From: Paraburkholderia ginsengisoli NBRC 100965
Lineage (GTDB): Bacteria; Pseudomonadota; Gammaproteobacteria; Burkholderiales; Burkholderiaceae
Length of the DNA: 64,000 nucleotides
NCBI RefSeq assembly: GCF_000739735.1
Contig: NZ_BBJF01000011.1
Location: 124,001 to 188,000 of the forward strand
Direction: 5' to 3'
Within the stretch, counting starts at the first letter, position 1, and every line of letters begins with the position of its first letter. Of this stretch, positions 53,398-63,808 are shown one piece after another. The position numbers and the translations under genes are program-made. Under the pieces are notes generated by a model that ran no database searches, was not told the origin of the DNA, and saw only the letters and a list, made by a program, of their open reading frames with translations.

Positions 53398-55383
53398 TCA
53401 GATGTCCGCTTCCACTTCGTTGCCCTTTTCTTCGAGCCAGCTGCGCCGCGACGCCGCTTCGCCCTTGCCCATCAGCATCGTCATTCGCGCGACCGTGGCG
53501 TCGTAGTCGAGGTCCCCGAGCGCGACCGGTTGCAGACGCCGCGTGTCGGGATTCATCGTCGTGTCCCACAGTTGTTCCGCGCTCATTTCGCCAAGGCCCT
53601 TGAAGCGGCTGATCGACCACTGCGATTCGCGCACGCCGTCCTTGGTCAGCTTGTCGAGGATCGCTTCGAGTTCGCCTTCGTCGAGCGCGTACAGCTTCTG
53701 CGCGGGCTTCTTGCCGCGTGCCGGAGCGTCCACGCGGAACAGCGGCGGACGCGCGACGCACACGTGCCCGCGCTCGATCAGCTGCGGGAAATGCTTGAAG
53801 AACAGCGTGAGCAGCAGCACCTGGATGTGCGAGCCGTCCACGTCCGCGTCCGACAGGATGCAGATCTTGCCGTAGCGCAGATTCGACAGATCGACCTTGT
53901 CGTCCGGGCTGTGCGGATCGACGCCGATCGCCACCGAGATGTCGTGCACCTCGTTGTTGGCAAACAGGCGGTCACGCTCGGTTTCCCACGTATTCAGCAC
54001 CTTGCCGCGCAGCGGCAGGATCGCCTGGTACTCCTTGTCGCGGCCCATCTTCGCGGAGCCGCCCGCCGAGTCGCCCTCGACGAGGAACAGTTCGTTGCGG
54101 CCGATTTCCGTCGACTCGCAATCGGTCAGCTTGCCCGGCAACACGGCGACACCCGAGCTCTTGCGCTTCTCGACTTTCTGTCCCGCGCGCGTGCGCGCCT
54201 GCGCCTGTTTAATGACGAGGTCCGCGAGTTTCTTGCCGTGCTCGACGTGCTGATTGAGCCACAACTCCAGCGCCGGCCGCGCGAACGACGACACCAGCTT
54301 GACCGCGTCGCGGCTGTTCAGTCGCTCCTTGATCTGCCCTTGGAATTGCGGATCGAGCACCTTCGCCGAGAGCACGAACGACACGCGCGCGAACACGTCT
54401 TCCGCGAGCAGCTTCACGCCCTTCGGCTGCAGGTTGTGCAACTCGACGAAGCTCTTGACCGCCTGGTACAGACCGTCGCGCAAACCGGATTCGTGCGTGC
54501 CGCCCGCGGGCGTCGGAATCAGGTTGACGTAAGACTCGCGCATCAGCGTGCCTTCCTCGCTCCACGCGACGACCCATGCGGCGCCCTCGCCTTCGGCAAA
54601 TGTCTCTTCGCTCGCACGCGAGTTCTCGACGTAACGCTCGCCTTCGAACAGCGGGATCAGCAGATCGCTGCCGTTCATCCCTTCGAGCAGATAGCCGCGC
54701 AGACCGTCTTCGTATTTCCAGCTTTGCTGTTCGCCGGTTTTCTCGTTGACGAGCGTGACTTCGACGCCCGGCAGCAGCACCGCCTTCGAGCGCAGCAGGC
54801 GTTGCAACTCACCAAGCGGCAGGTTCGGCGAGTCGAAGTATTTCGGATCGGCCCATGCGGTGACGCGCGTGCCGGATTTCTTGTCGCCCTTCGCGGCGGC
54901 CCGTACTTCGAGCTGCTTCGCGACGTCGCCGTGAGCGAAGCTCAGGTCGGCGACCTTGCCGTCGCGCCAAACGGTGACGTCGAGGCGCGTGGACAGCGCG
55001 TTCGTGACCGACACGCCGACGCCGTGCAGACCGCCCGAGAACGTGTACGCGCCGCCGGCGGCTTTGTCGAACTTGCCGCCCGCATGCAGGCGCGTGAAAA
55101 CGATTTCGACGACCGGCACGCCTTCTTCCGGATGCAGGCCGAACGGAATGCCGCGGCCGTCGTCTTCGACCGACACCGAATGGTCCGCGTGCAGCGTGAC
55201 CGTGATTTGCCGGCCGTGGCCGCCGAGGGCTTCGTCCGACGCGTTGTCGATGACTTCCTGAATGATGTGCAGCGGATTCTCGGTGCGGGTGTACATCCCG
55301 GGCCGTTGCTTGACCGGCTCGAGGCCCTTCAACACCTTGATCGACGCTTCGCTATACGCGGCGTTTGGCTTTTTCGTAGACAT
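53398..55383 (-). CDS. parE: DNA topoisomerase IV subunit B
   Basis: A 661-aa ATPase subunit of topoisomerase IV. The GHKL site is clear: VKQRPGMYTRTENPLHIIQEVIDNASDEAL, VSVEDDGRGIPFG and SGGLHGVGVSVTNALS. The TOPRIM domain has ELFLVEGDSAGGSAKMGRDKEYQAILPLRGKVLN and DADVDGSHIQVLLLTLFF. Length fits ParE rather than GyrB (no ~165-residue insert). Its start is 28 nt from a cluster of DnaA-box-like 9-mers. Confidence 0.96.
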   Translation of the reverse strand: MSTKKPNAAYSEASIKVLKGLEPVKQRPGMYTRTENPLHIIQEVIDNASDEALGGHGRQITVTLHADHSVSVEDDGRGIPFGLHPEEGVPVVEIVFTRLHAGGKFDKAAGGAYTFSGGLHGVGVSVTNALSTRLDVTVWRDGKVADLSFAHGDVAKQLEVRAAAKGDKKSGTRVTAWADPKYFDSPNLPLGELQRLLRSKAVLLPGVEVTLVNEKTGEQQSWKYEDGLRGYLLEGMNGSDLLIPLFEGERYVENSRASEETFAEGEGAAWVVAWSEEGTLMRESYVNLIPTPAGGTHESGLRDGLYQAVKSFVELHNLQPKGVKLLAEDVFARVSFVLSAKVLDPQFQGQIKERLNSRDAVKLVSSFARPALELWLNQHVEHGKKLADLVIKQAQARTRAGQKVEKRKSSGVAVLPGKLTDCESTEIGRNELFLVEGDSAGGSAKMGRDKEYQAILPLRGKVLNTWETERDRLFANNEVHDISVAIGVDPHSPDDKVDLSNLRYGKICILSDADVDGSHIQVLLLTLFFKHFPQLIERGHVCVARPPLFRVDAPARGKKPAQKLYALDEGELEAILDKLTKDGVRESQWSISRFKGLGEMSAEQLWDTTMNPDTRRLQPVALGDLDYDATVARMTMLMGKGEAASRRSWLEEKGNEVEADI

Positions 55384-55410
55384 GGTTGACTCGGGTGCGT
55401 CGGTTCATCG

Positions 55411-55445
55411 TTGTCCACAGGTCCTGTGGACAGATCCGTGGACAA
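55411..55445. promoter_or_regulatory. Three DnaA-box-like 9-mers upstream of parE
   Basis: TTGTCCACA at 55411-55419 (one mismatch to TTATCCACA), TGTGGACAG at 55425-55433 and CGTGGACAA at 55437-55445 (inverted). The first two also form an inverted repeat CTGTCCACA-like around GTCC. They sit 28-62 nt before the parE start, in its leader or promoter. DnaA binding is inference. Confidence 0.5.
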
Positions 55446-55941
55446 TGCGTTGAGTTTTCAAAAAAAGCAAAACGAAACAACGGGGTTAGGTGGGGTGCCC
55501 GCAGTGCGGGCAAGCTGTTTTGTCGTGCTGCTTCCCGTTGGCGCTCGACTGCGCTCACTGGCACGACCAGGCCGAAGCGAACATGGGGGAAGCCTGTTCG
55601 CGGGGTATTTTACTGATTTCGATAACGGCGGCAATTGACCATTCGCGGGATTAGCCGTCTGGATAAGGCGTGGCGGGCCCGAGGGGCATGTGCGCGGCGC
55701 ACCGTGCGGCAACTTCGCGGCCAGCGCGCGGCGTTGGTCGGCGTGTCGCGCATGCTGCGTTTCCTGCCGCGTTTTCCGCTGCGCCTCTGTCTCGCCTCTG
55801 TGTCACTGCCGCCGCGCTTGCTGTTTCGCTTTCTGTCGCGTGGCGTCACGCGTTGCACTGCCTCGCGTCGCTATCCGTCTCGCTCTCGCACTCGCTCTGC
55901 CGCATTCCGCCGCGCAGCCCCCCGGCCCGCGCGGCGTCCCT
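55446..55941. other. Intergenic region between parE and the ABC-F gene
   Basis: About 500 nt with no convincing gene. The second half (55730-55930) is pyrimidine-rich on the plus strand (repeated CTCGC/TCTCGC units), so on the minus strand downstream of the ABC-F gene it would be a purine-rich 3' region. No perfect terminator hairpin was recognised. Confidence 0.4.
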
Positions 55942-57879
<1,938 letters not shown>

Positions 57880-58245
57880 GGAGAATTGGAGAAGACAGCG
57901 ATGAGTCGGAACTGCCCATTGTACCGGTCGCGCGGCCGGGTGCCTGTATGCCGGACCAGATAGGCCGAATGGGCGGCTTGCGGGGGACCGGCGAGCCTGC
58001 GCGCGCTCGTGGGGAATCGGCCGGAATGACGTTGCCGGTTTCGACTGGCTGACGTCGCCCTTGCGCAGATCGAAGCCGTCGGAATGCGGATTGGCGACGT
58101 CGGATGCGAGTCTCGGCGAAACGGCAGCCAACCTCGGGACGACGCGGTGCAAGCTGTGCGGGTGGCCGCTGGAGCGGCCGGCGGGGGTGGCCGGCCGGTT
58201 AGCTGACCGGCTACCGCGTCGCGCCGTCCGAAGCGGCAGCGCGGC
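57880..58245. other. Intergenic region upstream of uup, no gene seen
   Basis: About 365 nt between the uup start and the DUF4399 stop, both on the minus strand. Open frames here are not conserved-looking. The uup promoter must lie here but no strong -35/-10 pair was identified. Confidence 0.4.
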
Positions 58246-58647
58246 TTACTTCACGTGCACCGTGATGGTCTTGCTCATTTCCGGCCCATACGAGCGATGC
58301 GCGCCGTCGCCGAATTGCAGCGTCAGCGTGTGATCGCCCGGCGGCAGCGTCAGATCCGTTTCCGTCTGGCCTTTGCCGAAGTGCAGCGACTTGTCGTTGG
58401 CGGGAATGACCTCACCCTTGGGCAGCGACTTGCCGTCAATCAGCAGATGATGATGGCCCGTGCCTTCCGTCGGTGTGCCGGCCGGCGCGATCTTCATGCC
58501 GGTCACACCGAACACGACGTGCACCGGATTGCTGACGGTCGCGCCGTCCGTCGGCTGTACGAACGAGACGCCCGCGGCCTGCGCGGCGCCCGATGCGGCG
58601 AGCAACCCGGCCAGCGCGGCGCCGGCCAACCACTTGTTTCTGAACAT
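58246..58647 (-). CDS. DUF4399 secreted protein
   Basis: A 133-aa periplasmic protein: signal peptide with cleavage after AAQA near residue 24, then the DUF4399 domain (GVSFVQPTDGATVSNPVHVVFGVTGMKIAPAG, EGTGHHHLLIDG, LPPGDHTLTLQFGDGAHRSYGPEMSKTITVHV). The GHHHLLID cluster could bind metal, possibly copper; this is inference. Strong AGGAGA site before ATG 58647. Function unknown. Confidence 0.88.
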   Translation of the reverse strand: MFRNKWLAGAALAGLLAASGAAQAAGVSFVQPTDGATVSNPVHVVFGVTGMKIAPAGTPTEGTGHHHLLIDGKSLPKGEVIPANDKSLHFGKGQTETDLTLPPGDHTLTLQFGDGAHRSYGPEMSKTITVHVK

Positions 58648-58982
58648 CGTTGTTCTCCTGTTGAGGAACGAAAGTCATGCGTCGGACCTGGCGCGCCCAG
58701 AGCGACGCGCGGTCGCCTGGGACGGATCGTCGCAATGTCTGCGAGACACGTCGCGCGCCTGTCCAACTGAGTAGCTGCGGATCAGAGCATACACGCTGTA
58801 GCTGGCGAGATCCGTTCAGTGGGGTCGGAGATGTCTCTGGCGCGTTGCGGCGCTGCCGCATCGGTAGTTCGCGGTCGGATTGACAAATTCCGGTAATATT
58901 GCTGGTCGCCGCGTTGCCCAAAAAAGGGGCAGACTAAGCGCGCCATTGCATTGAACTAGAGTGAACTAGAGAAGAGTACGTC
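58648..58982. promoter_or_regulatory. Divergent region DUF4399 / rubredoxin with a 10-bp tandem repeat
   Basis: The 335 nt separate two divergent genes. TGAACTAGAG occurs twice in tandem (58952-58961, 58962-58971) directly before GAAGAG and the GTG start of the rubredoxin gene, so the second copy forms part of the ribosome-binding region. TTGACA (58879-58884) and TAATAT (58893-58898) occur close together but at too short a spacing for a standard promoter. Confidence 0.45.
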
Positions 58983-59174
58983 GTGAGCGAAGTAATTGAG
59001 GTGATTGAATACAAGAGCTGGGTCTGCCTGATATGCGGCTGGATCTACAACGAGGAAGAAGGCTTGCCTGAAGAAGGCATCGCGCCGGGCACGCGCTTCG
59101 CCGCGATTCCGGAAGACTGGCGCTGCCCGCTGTGCGATGTCAGCAAGGCGGAATTCGCGGTGGTGGAGTTCTGA
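58983..59174 (+). CDS. Rubredoxin
   Basis: A 63-aa small electron carrier with one Fe(Cys)4 site: CLICGWIYNEEEG (first Cys pair, CxxCG) and WRCPLCDVSKAEF (second pair, CPLC). The GTG start at 58983 is supported by AGAGAAGAG upstream. Rubredoxins pass electrons to alkane hydroxylases or oxygen/ROS reductases; no such partner is adjacent. A terminator follows. Confidence 0.95.
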   Translation: MSEVIEVIEYKSWVCLICGWIYNEEEGLPEEGIAPGTRFAAIPEDWRCPLCDVSKAEFAVVEF

Positions 59175-59244
59175 ATCGGCTCGACTGAATCGGTGGGGCG
59201 GGTGGATCAAGCCCCTCTATTCAGGCCGCCTTTGGCGGTTCGTT

Positions 59245-59285
59245 CGGCCCAGCAGGCAATGCAATGCCGCTGGGCCGTTTCCTTT
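59245..59285 (+). terminator. Terminator of the rubredoxin gene
   Basis: CGGCCCAGC (59245-59253) pairs with GCTGGGCCG (59269-59277), with a second inner stem GGCA/TGCC, followed by TTTCCTTTTC. Confidence 0.85.
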
Positions 59286-59421
59286 TCAGGCCAAGGCTTG
59301 CGGCCCTCCTCGCGTGCGAACGGGTTTGATATACTCTGCGCTCGCTGGCGAATTTGGACTCGCCCGGTCCTCGCGGACTTTGTCCACTGCGGGACTGCAG
59401 CGAGTATTCCGGTTCGGTCCT

Positions 59422-59496
59422 CTCCCTGTAGTTCAATGGATAGAACAAGTGCCTCCTAAGCGCTAGATACAGGTTCGATTCCTGTCAGGGGGACCA
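59422..59496 (+). tRNA. tRNA-Arg (anticodon CCT)
   Basis: A full cloverleaf can be drawn. Acceptor CTCCCTG (59422-59428) pairs with CAGGGGG (59486-59492, one G-U). D stem is GTTC/GAAC. Anticodon stem AGTGC/GCGCT closes loop CTCCTAA with anticodon CCT. T stem ACAGG/CCTGT closes loop TTCGATT. Discriminator A and encoded CCA (59494-59496). It reads AGG codons, rare in this GC-rich genome. A -10-like TATACT lies at 59330-59335. A strong terminator follows. Confidence 0.96.
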
Positions 59497-59529
59497 ACTA
59501 GCATTCCAGCGTCTCCCAGGTTTGCCCAG

Positions 59530-59564
59530 AAAAGCCCCGCATGCCTTGCGCTGCGGGGCTTTTT
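59530..59564. terminator. Terminator after tRNA-Arg, shared with the GST gene
   Basis: AAAAGCCCCGCA (59530-59541) pairs perfectly with TGCGGGGCTTTT (59552-59563), followed by TTGCTG. It is symmetric enough to serve the convergent GST gene as well. Confidence 0.9.
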
Positions 59565-59591
59565 GCTGTCAGCCGCATCAACACATGCCGA

Positions 59592-60299
59592 CTACGCCGG
59601 CCGCTTCGGAATATTCAAACCCCGCTCCACCGCCGGCCGCGCGACGAACGCCGCCAGCACGCGCGTCACGTTCGTGAAGTCCTGAATGCCGACCAGTTCG
59701 CCCGCTTCGTAGAACCCAGCGAGATTGCGCACCCACGGAAACGTCGCGATATCCGCGATCGAGTACTGCTCGCCCAGAATCCAGTCGCGTCCTTCGAGCC
59801 GCTGGTTCAACACACCGAGCAGGCGTCGCGATTCGGCGACGTAACGGTCGCGCGGACGCTTGTCCTCGTATTCCTTGCCGGCGAATTTGTGGAAGAAACC
59901 GACCTGGCCGAACATCGGTCCGATACCGCCCATCTGGAACATCACCCACTGGATCGCTTCATAACGGCCGGCAGCGTCCTGCGGAATCAGTTGACCGCTC
60001 TTGTCCGCGAGATAGATCAGAATCGCGCCGGACTCGAACAGCGGCAGCGGCTTGCCGCCCGGTCCGTTCGGATCGAGGATCGCCGGGATCTTGTTGTTCG
60101 GATTGAGCGACAGAAACTCCGGCGTCATCTGATCGTCCGTATCGAAGCGCACAAGGTGCGGTTCGTACGGCAAGCCGATCTCTTCGAGCATGATCGAAAT
60201 CTTCACGCCGTTCGGCGTCGGCAGCGAATAGAGCTGAATTCGCTCAGGATGCTCGGCGGGCCATTTCTTCGTGATCGGGAAAGCGGATAAATCGGTCAT
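59592..60299 (-). CDS. Glutathione S-transferase, YghU/YfcG-like
   Basis: A 235-aa cytoplasmic GST of the Nu class (disulfide-bond reductase type). The N-terminal thioredoxin-like domain has IQLYSLPTPNGVKISIMLEEIGLPYEPH, where the TPNGVK loop replaces the usual Ser/Tyr site as in YghU, then NPNNKIPAILDP and LFESGAILIYLADK, the glutathione-binding SNAIL-like motif. The C-terminal helical domain includes VMFQMGGIGPMFGQVGFFHKFA. The alternative is a general GST of unknown substrate. Convergent with the tRNA gene. Confidence 0.9.
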   Translation of the reverse strand: MTDLSAFPITKKWPAEHPERIQLYSLPTPNGVKISIMLEEIGLPYEPHLVRFDTDDQMTPEFLSLNPNNKIPAILDPNGPGGKPLPLFESGAILIYLADKSGQLIPQDAAGRYEAIQWVMFQMGGIGPMFGQVGFFHKFAGKEYEDKRPRDRYVAESRRLLGVLNQRLEGRDWILGEQYSIADIATFPWVRNLAGFYEAGELVGIQDFTNVTRVLAAFVARPAVERGLNIPKRPA

Positions 60300-60484
60300 G
60301 AGACGGTATCAACCTTGTGCGAAAGTCGTGCGATGGGAAAGCCGAATCGGGCGCCGCGCAGCCGGTCACGTTCAACCTCCGGCTTCGCTGCCGCGGGCGC
60401 CGCGAACGCGGGACCGCCAAATATAAACCGACTCGGCGCAACGCGTGCGAGTGCGCTGCGGACCGATCGCGCGCCGCCGTCCCG

Positions 60485-60706
60485 TCACCACAAATCTTTG
60501 GTCGCCGTTCCCGCGCGCAGATTGAAGCCCTCCCGCCACAACGTCGCGCCGACCGTCAGCAGCAGCGTCTTCTGCTCGCCGTCGAGCAGCTCCCACGCCG
60601 TCGCCAGCCAGGTGGCGAAGCTCGCGCAGGTCGGTTCGAGATCGATGGGTGCTTTGCCTTCCAGGTACTGCCGCTCGAACATCGAAAGTATTTTTTCGGG
60701 TGTCAT
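60485..60706 (-). CDS. Hypothetical protein, 73 aa
   Basis: Unrecognised. ATG 60706 has GGAG 9 nt upstream. The product (MTPEKILSMFERQYLEGK, PTCASFATWLATAWELLDGEQKTLLLTVGATLWREGFN) is a compact, probably all-helical cytoplasmic protein with one Cys and several Trp, and its composition is coding-like. It lies between GST and CsbD on the same strand but about 190 nt from the GST start. Confidence 0.65.
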   Translation of the reverse strand: MTPEKILSMFERQYLEGKAPIDLEPTCASFATWLATAWELLDGEQKTLLLTVGATLWREGFNLRAGTATKDLW

Positions 60707-60916
60707 TGGCGCTATCTCCGGGTGGGTTGCGCCAAGTCTAAAGGCGTCGCCGCCCGCGCGGAATGCTCGCGACGCCGAACACGGGTTACTCCCAGGCGGC
60801 AGCACCGCGCCGATCCCGCAAGCGACCTTCAAGCTCTGACGCCAGCAGGTCAGGACGCCCGGCGAAAAAAACAACGCGAATACGACTCGTACAAACGCAA
60901 AAACGCAGGCAAGCGA

Positions 60917-60964
60917 AAAGAGGCGCCGAAGCGCCTCTTTCCACCGCCGGCGATCAGCCGGCGG
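60917..60964 (-). terminator. Double hairpin after the CsbD gene
   Basis: AAAGAGGCGC (60917-60926) pairs with GCGCCTCTTT (60931-60940), loop CGAA; directly beside it CCGCCGG (60944-60950) pairs with CCGGCGG (60958-60964). On the minus strand the first runs into CTCTTTTCGC. It lies 26 nt after the CsbD stop. Confidence 0.75.
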
Positions 60965-60990
60965 CATTCAAAAGCCCCCGCAAGCCCGCC

Positions 60991-61182
60991 TTACGGCGCG
61001 TTGCGCTTTGCATTGTCCTTGGCGTCTTCCTTCGCGTCGCCATAGGCCTTCTGCACCTTGCCCGCGCCTTGCTGCAAGTCGCCCTTCAATTCCTTGCCGG
61101 GGTTGTCTGTGACCTTGCCAACGGCTTCGTTGACCTTGCCCTTGATCTGTTCACCCACGCCCTTCACCTGGTCCTTGTTCAT
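60991..61182 (-). CDS. CsbD-family stress-response protein
   Basis: A 63-aa very hydrophilic protein of the CsbD family: MNKDQVKGVGEQIKGKVNEAVGKVTDNPGKELKGDLQQGAGKVQKAYGDAKEDAKD, with two KGK/QKG repeats of the domain. Such proteins are usually induced by general stress; the mechanism is unknown. ATG 61182 has GGAG 8 nt upstream and is preferred to GTG 61194. Confidence 0.9.
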   Translation of the reverse strand: MNKDQVKGVGEQIKGKVNEAVGKVTDNPGKELKGDLQQGAGKVQKAYGDAKEDAKDNAKRNAP

Positions 61183-61357
61183 GTTCGGCTCCACTATCTG
61201 GAATGCCGGCGCGACATTACGCCAGTATCCCTATCGAGCAACGGGTGTGCCCAGGCCGCTTATCGAGCCGATTCACCCGTGACCGCGCGCCAAAAAATAT
61301 TTGCGGAAATCGCTAAAGTCCCGCCGCGGCGTGCCGTAAAGGTGCCATGGAGGAGCC

Positions 61358-61684
61358 ATGGACCGCACACTCAATACGCTTTCGGGATCATCCCAGGCCG
61401 CGCTGGTCGATCGGGACATCGCGCATATTGCACGCGTGATGCGGACGTCTTTACACGGCGACCTGGCCGGTCCGATTCTGCCCGCCGCCTATTGGCGCAA
61501 GCGTCTGCACCAGTTGCTCGACACCGGCCATCTGTCCCATGCGCAACTGTGCACGGTCGACAGCCTCCTGCTGCAACTCGACCAGTTCGAAGCCGAACCG
61601 CAACCGGCATGGGACACGCTGGCCCCGGCCTCCGCGGCGCTGTTCCCACCGCCGTATCCGATGAGCGCCGGCGGCCAGGTTTGA
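61358..61684 (+). CDS. Hypothetical protein, 108 aa
   Basis: Unrecognised, but ATG 61358 has a strong GGAGG 3-7 nt upstream and the composition is coding-like (SQAALVDRDIAHIARVMRTSLHGDLAGPILPAAYWRKRLHQLLDTGHLSHAQLCTVDSLLLQLDQFEAEP). Probably helical and cytoplasmic, with a Pro-rich C-terminus. No neighbour suggests a role. Confidence 0.68.
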   Translation: MDRTLNTLSGSSQAALVDRDIAHIARVMRTSLHGDLAGPILPAAYWRKRLHQLLDTGHLSHAQLCTVDSLLLQLDQFEAEPQPAWDTLAPASAALFPPPYPMSAGGQV

Positions 61685-61985
61685 ACTAAAGCGAAGCGGC
61701 AACGCGGGCCGTTGCGCATCTGCCCGTCTGGCAAAAAGCCGCCCCGCCGCGGATAAAACAGGCCGCAAAAAAAGAAGGCCGCGAATCTCCTCGCGGCCCG
61801 AACACACGTCGCAACGCGGGGAATTCGCGTCACGTCGCAAGCCTACCCATCCAACTGTGACAACCTGATTTAGTCGGCGACGCGCGACGCATCGTCCGGA
61901 AAATTCCGCCTGTTCGTCGCAGAAATAGCGAAAACGGGACGACCTTAGGTCATAATGTCCGCAAAAATTCCCAGCAAGGACGCCT
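61685..61985. other. Intergenic region before dcm with a hairpin
   Basis: About 300 nt. GGCCGCGA (61777-61784) pairs with TCGCGGCC (61791-61798), preceded by A7, so it is T-rich only on the minus strand. Two further GGCCGC/GCCGC copies lie just upstream. The dcm promoter should be in the right half; a TAGGTCATAATG segment (61946-61957) is a plausible -10 area. Confidence 0.45.
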
Positions 61986-63266
61986 GTGACCCTCGCCGCA
62001 CCGCTCAACCTGCTCCGGCAGGCGCGCGCCCGCTTTACTCAACGTGAAATCGCCACACATGTCGGCAAGGACATCAAGACGGTGCGTCGCTGGGAAAAAG
62101 GCGAGACGCCGTGCCCCTCGATGCTGGAGCCGGCTCTGCGCGATCTGCTGCAACAAGGTGCGCGGGCCACGAGCGGCGCGGCTGGCGACGCGCAGTTTCG
62201 CTTCATCGATCTGTTCGCCGGCATCGGCGGGATTCGCATGGGCTTTGAGGCGCACGGCGGCGATTGCGTGTTCACGAGCGAGTGGAACGATTTTTCGACC
62301 AAGACCTATCGCGAGAATTATCCCGGCGGCGGTGAGCCCGCATTGATCGGCGACATCGTCGCCTTCCCTGCAGAAGAGGTGCCGAGCCACGACGTGCTGT
62401 TGGGCGGCTTCCCCTGCCAGCCGTTTTCGATTGCCGGCGTCAGCAAGAAAAACGCACTGGGCCGTCCGCACGGTTTCGAGTGCACGACGCAAGGCACGCT
62501 CTTTTTCGACGTCGCTCGGATCATCGCGGCCAAGCGCCCCGCCGCGTTTCTGCTGGAAAACGTGAAGAATCTGCTGTCGCACGACAAGGGCCGCACCTTC
62601 GACGTGATCCTGCAAACCCTGCGCGACGAACTCGGCTACGAGGTGCACTACCGCGTGATCGACGGCCAGCATTTCACGCCGCAGCATCGCGAGCGCATCA
62701 TCATCGTCGGCTTTCGCGGCGAAACCGGGTTCTCGTGGGACGATCTGCGACTGCCTGAACAGGGACCGCGGCTCGGCTCGATCCTGCATCGCACGGACGG
62801 CAGCGAGCCGGTGCTGCCGTGGGACCACGACCGCTTCTTCGATCACACCGCGCAACGCGTGCAGCCGAAGTACACGCTCACACCGAACCTCTGGACCTAT
62901 CTGCAAAACTACGCGGCCAAGCACCGCGCGGCAGGCAATGGCTTCGGCTTCGGGATGGCCTACCCGGACAGCGTCACGCGCACGCTGTCGGCGCGTTATC
63001 ACAAGGACGGCTCCGAGATTCTCGTCTATCAAGGCGAAGCGCTGCGCCCGCGCCGCCTGACGCCGCGCGAATGCGCGCGGCTGATGGGCTTTCCCGACAC
63101 CTTCAGGATTCCGGTCAGCGATACGCAGGCCTACCGGCAATTCGGCAACAGCGTCGTCATGCCGGTGATGCGCGAAGTGGCGCGCATCATGCTGCCGCAT
63201 GTACAAACCCTGCTCGCCGAGGAAACCCGCTATGGTTCGAAGCAAGCGCTTTCGCTGTACGCCTGA
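61986..63266 (+). CDS. dcm: DNA (cytosine-5) methyltransferase, Dcm type, with N-terminal HTH
   Basis: A 426-aa C5 methyltransferase closely matching E. coli Dcm in the body: FRFIDLFAGIGGIRMGFE (motif I), HDVLLGGFPCQPFSIAGVSKKNALGR (motif IV with the catalytic Cys), FFDVARIIAAKRPAAFLLENVKNL (ENV motif VI), QHRERIIIVGFR (motif VIII) and YRQFGNSVVMPV (motif X). Expected target CCWGG. The N-terminal 55 residues (LLRQARARFTQREIATHVGKDIKTVRRWEKGETPCPS) form a XRE-like helix-turn-helix not found in E. coli Dcm. Start is GTG 61986. The vsr gene follows 95 nt downstream. Confidence 0.93.
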   Translation: MTLAAPLNLLRQARARFTQREIATHVGKDIKTVRRWEKGETPCPSMLEPALRDLLQQGARATSGAAGDAQFRFIDLFAGIGGIRMGFEAHGGDCVFTSEWNDFSTKTYRENYPGGGEPALIGDIVAFPAEEVPSHDVLLGGFPCQPFSIAGVSKKNALGRPHGFECTTQGTLFFDVARIIAAKRPAAFLLENVKNLLSHDKGRTFDVILQTLRDELGYEVHYRVIDGQHFTPQHRERIIIVGFRGETGFSWDDLRLPEQGPRLGSILHRTDGSEPVLPWDHDRFFDHTAQRVQPKYTLTPNLWTYLQNYAAKHRAAGNGFGFGMAYPDSVTRTLSARYHKDGSEILVYQGEALRPRRLTPRECARLMGFPDTFRIPVSDTQAYRQFGNSVVMPVMREVARIMLPHVQTLLAEETRYGSKQALSLYA

Positions 63267-63361
63267 GCGACGCCACCGACGCGACCCGCGCGATCCACGC
63301 AACCGCGACGTGAACATCGCCCGGCGCCCGGTCGACGACCGCTCGTCCAGGCGCTGACACC

Positions 63362-63808
63362 ATGGTCGATATCGTCGACAGCGCGACGCGCAGCCGGATG
63401 ATGTCCGGCATTCGCGGACGCAATACCAAACCCGAAATCCTGATCCGCAGCCTGCTGCATCGTGAGGGCTTCCGCTTCCGTCTGGACGCGCGCGATCTGC
63501 CCGGTCGGCCCGACATCGTGTTGCCGCGTTATCGCGCGGTGGTGCTGGTGCACGGCTGTTTCTGGCACGGCCACGACTGCCATCTGTTCAAATGGCCGCA
63601 AACGCGGCCGGAGTTCTGGCGTGACAAGATCGGCCGCAATCGCAGCAACGACGACAAGGTTTGCAACGCTTTGCTCGCCGACGGCTGGCGCGTGGCCGTG
63701 GTGTGGGAATGCGCGTTGCGTGGCGCCAATCGCGATATCGCCGGCGTGTTGCAACGGCTCGTCGAATGGCTGAAGAGCGACGCGCCGAGCTTCGAGGAAC
63801 GCGGCTGA
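63362..63808 (+). CDS. vsr: Very short patch repair endonuclease
   Basis: A 148-aa DNA mismatch endonuclease that nicks 5' of T in T:G mispairs made by deamination of Dcm-methylated cytosine. RSRMMSGIRGRNTKPEILIRSLLHREGFRFRL opens the fold; GRPDIVLPRYRAVVLVHGCFWHGHDC carries the catalytic Asp and metal/zinc-site His and Cys residues; WRVAVVWECALRG closes it. Its close link to dcm, on the same strand, matches the standard dcm-vsr pairing. Confidence 0.96.
   Translation: MVDIVDSATRSRMMSGIRGRNTKPEILIRSLLHREGFRFRLDARDLPGRPDIVLPRYRAVVLVHGCFWHGHDCHLFKWPQTRPEFWRDKIGRNRSNDDKVCNALLADGWRVAVVWECALRGANRDIAGVLQRLVEWLKSDAPSFEERG

Noticed and set aside
59422..59564. tRNA-Arg 3' end as an integration site
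   Set aside because: No integrase, no repeated tRNA 3' segment downstream and no phage or island genes follow; the neighbours are ordinary chromosomal genes.
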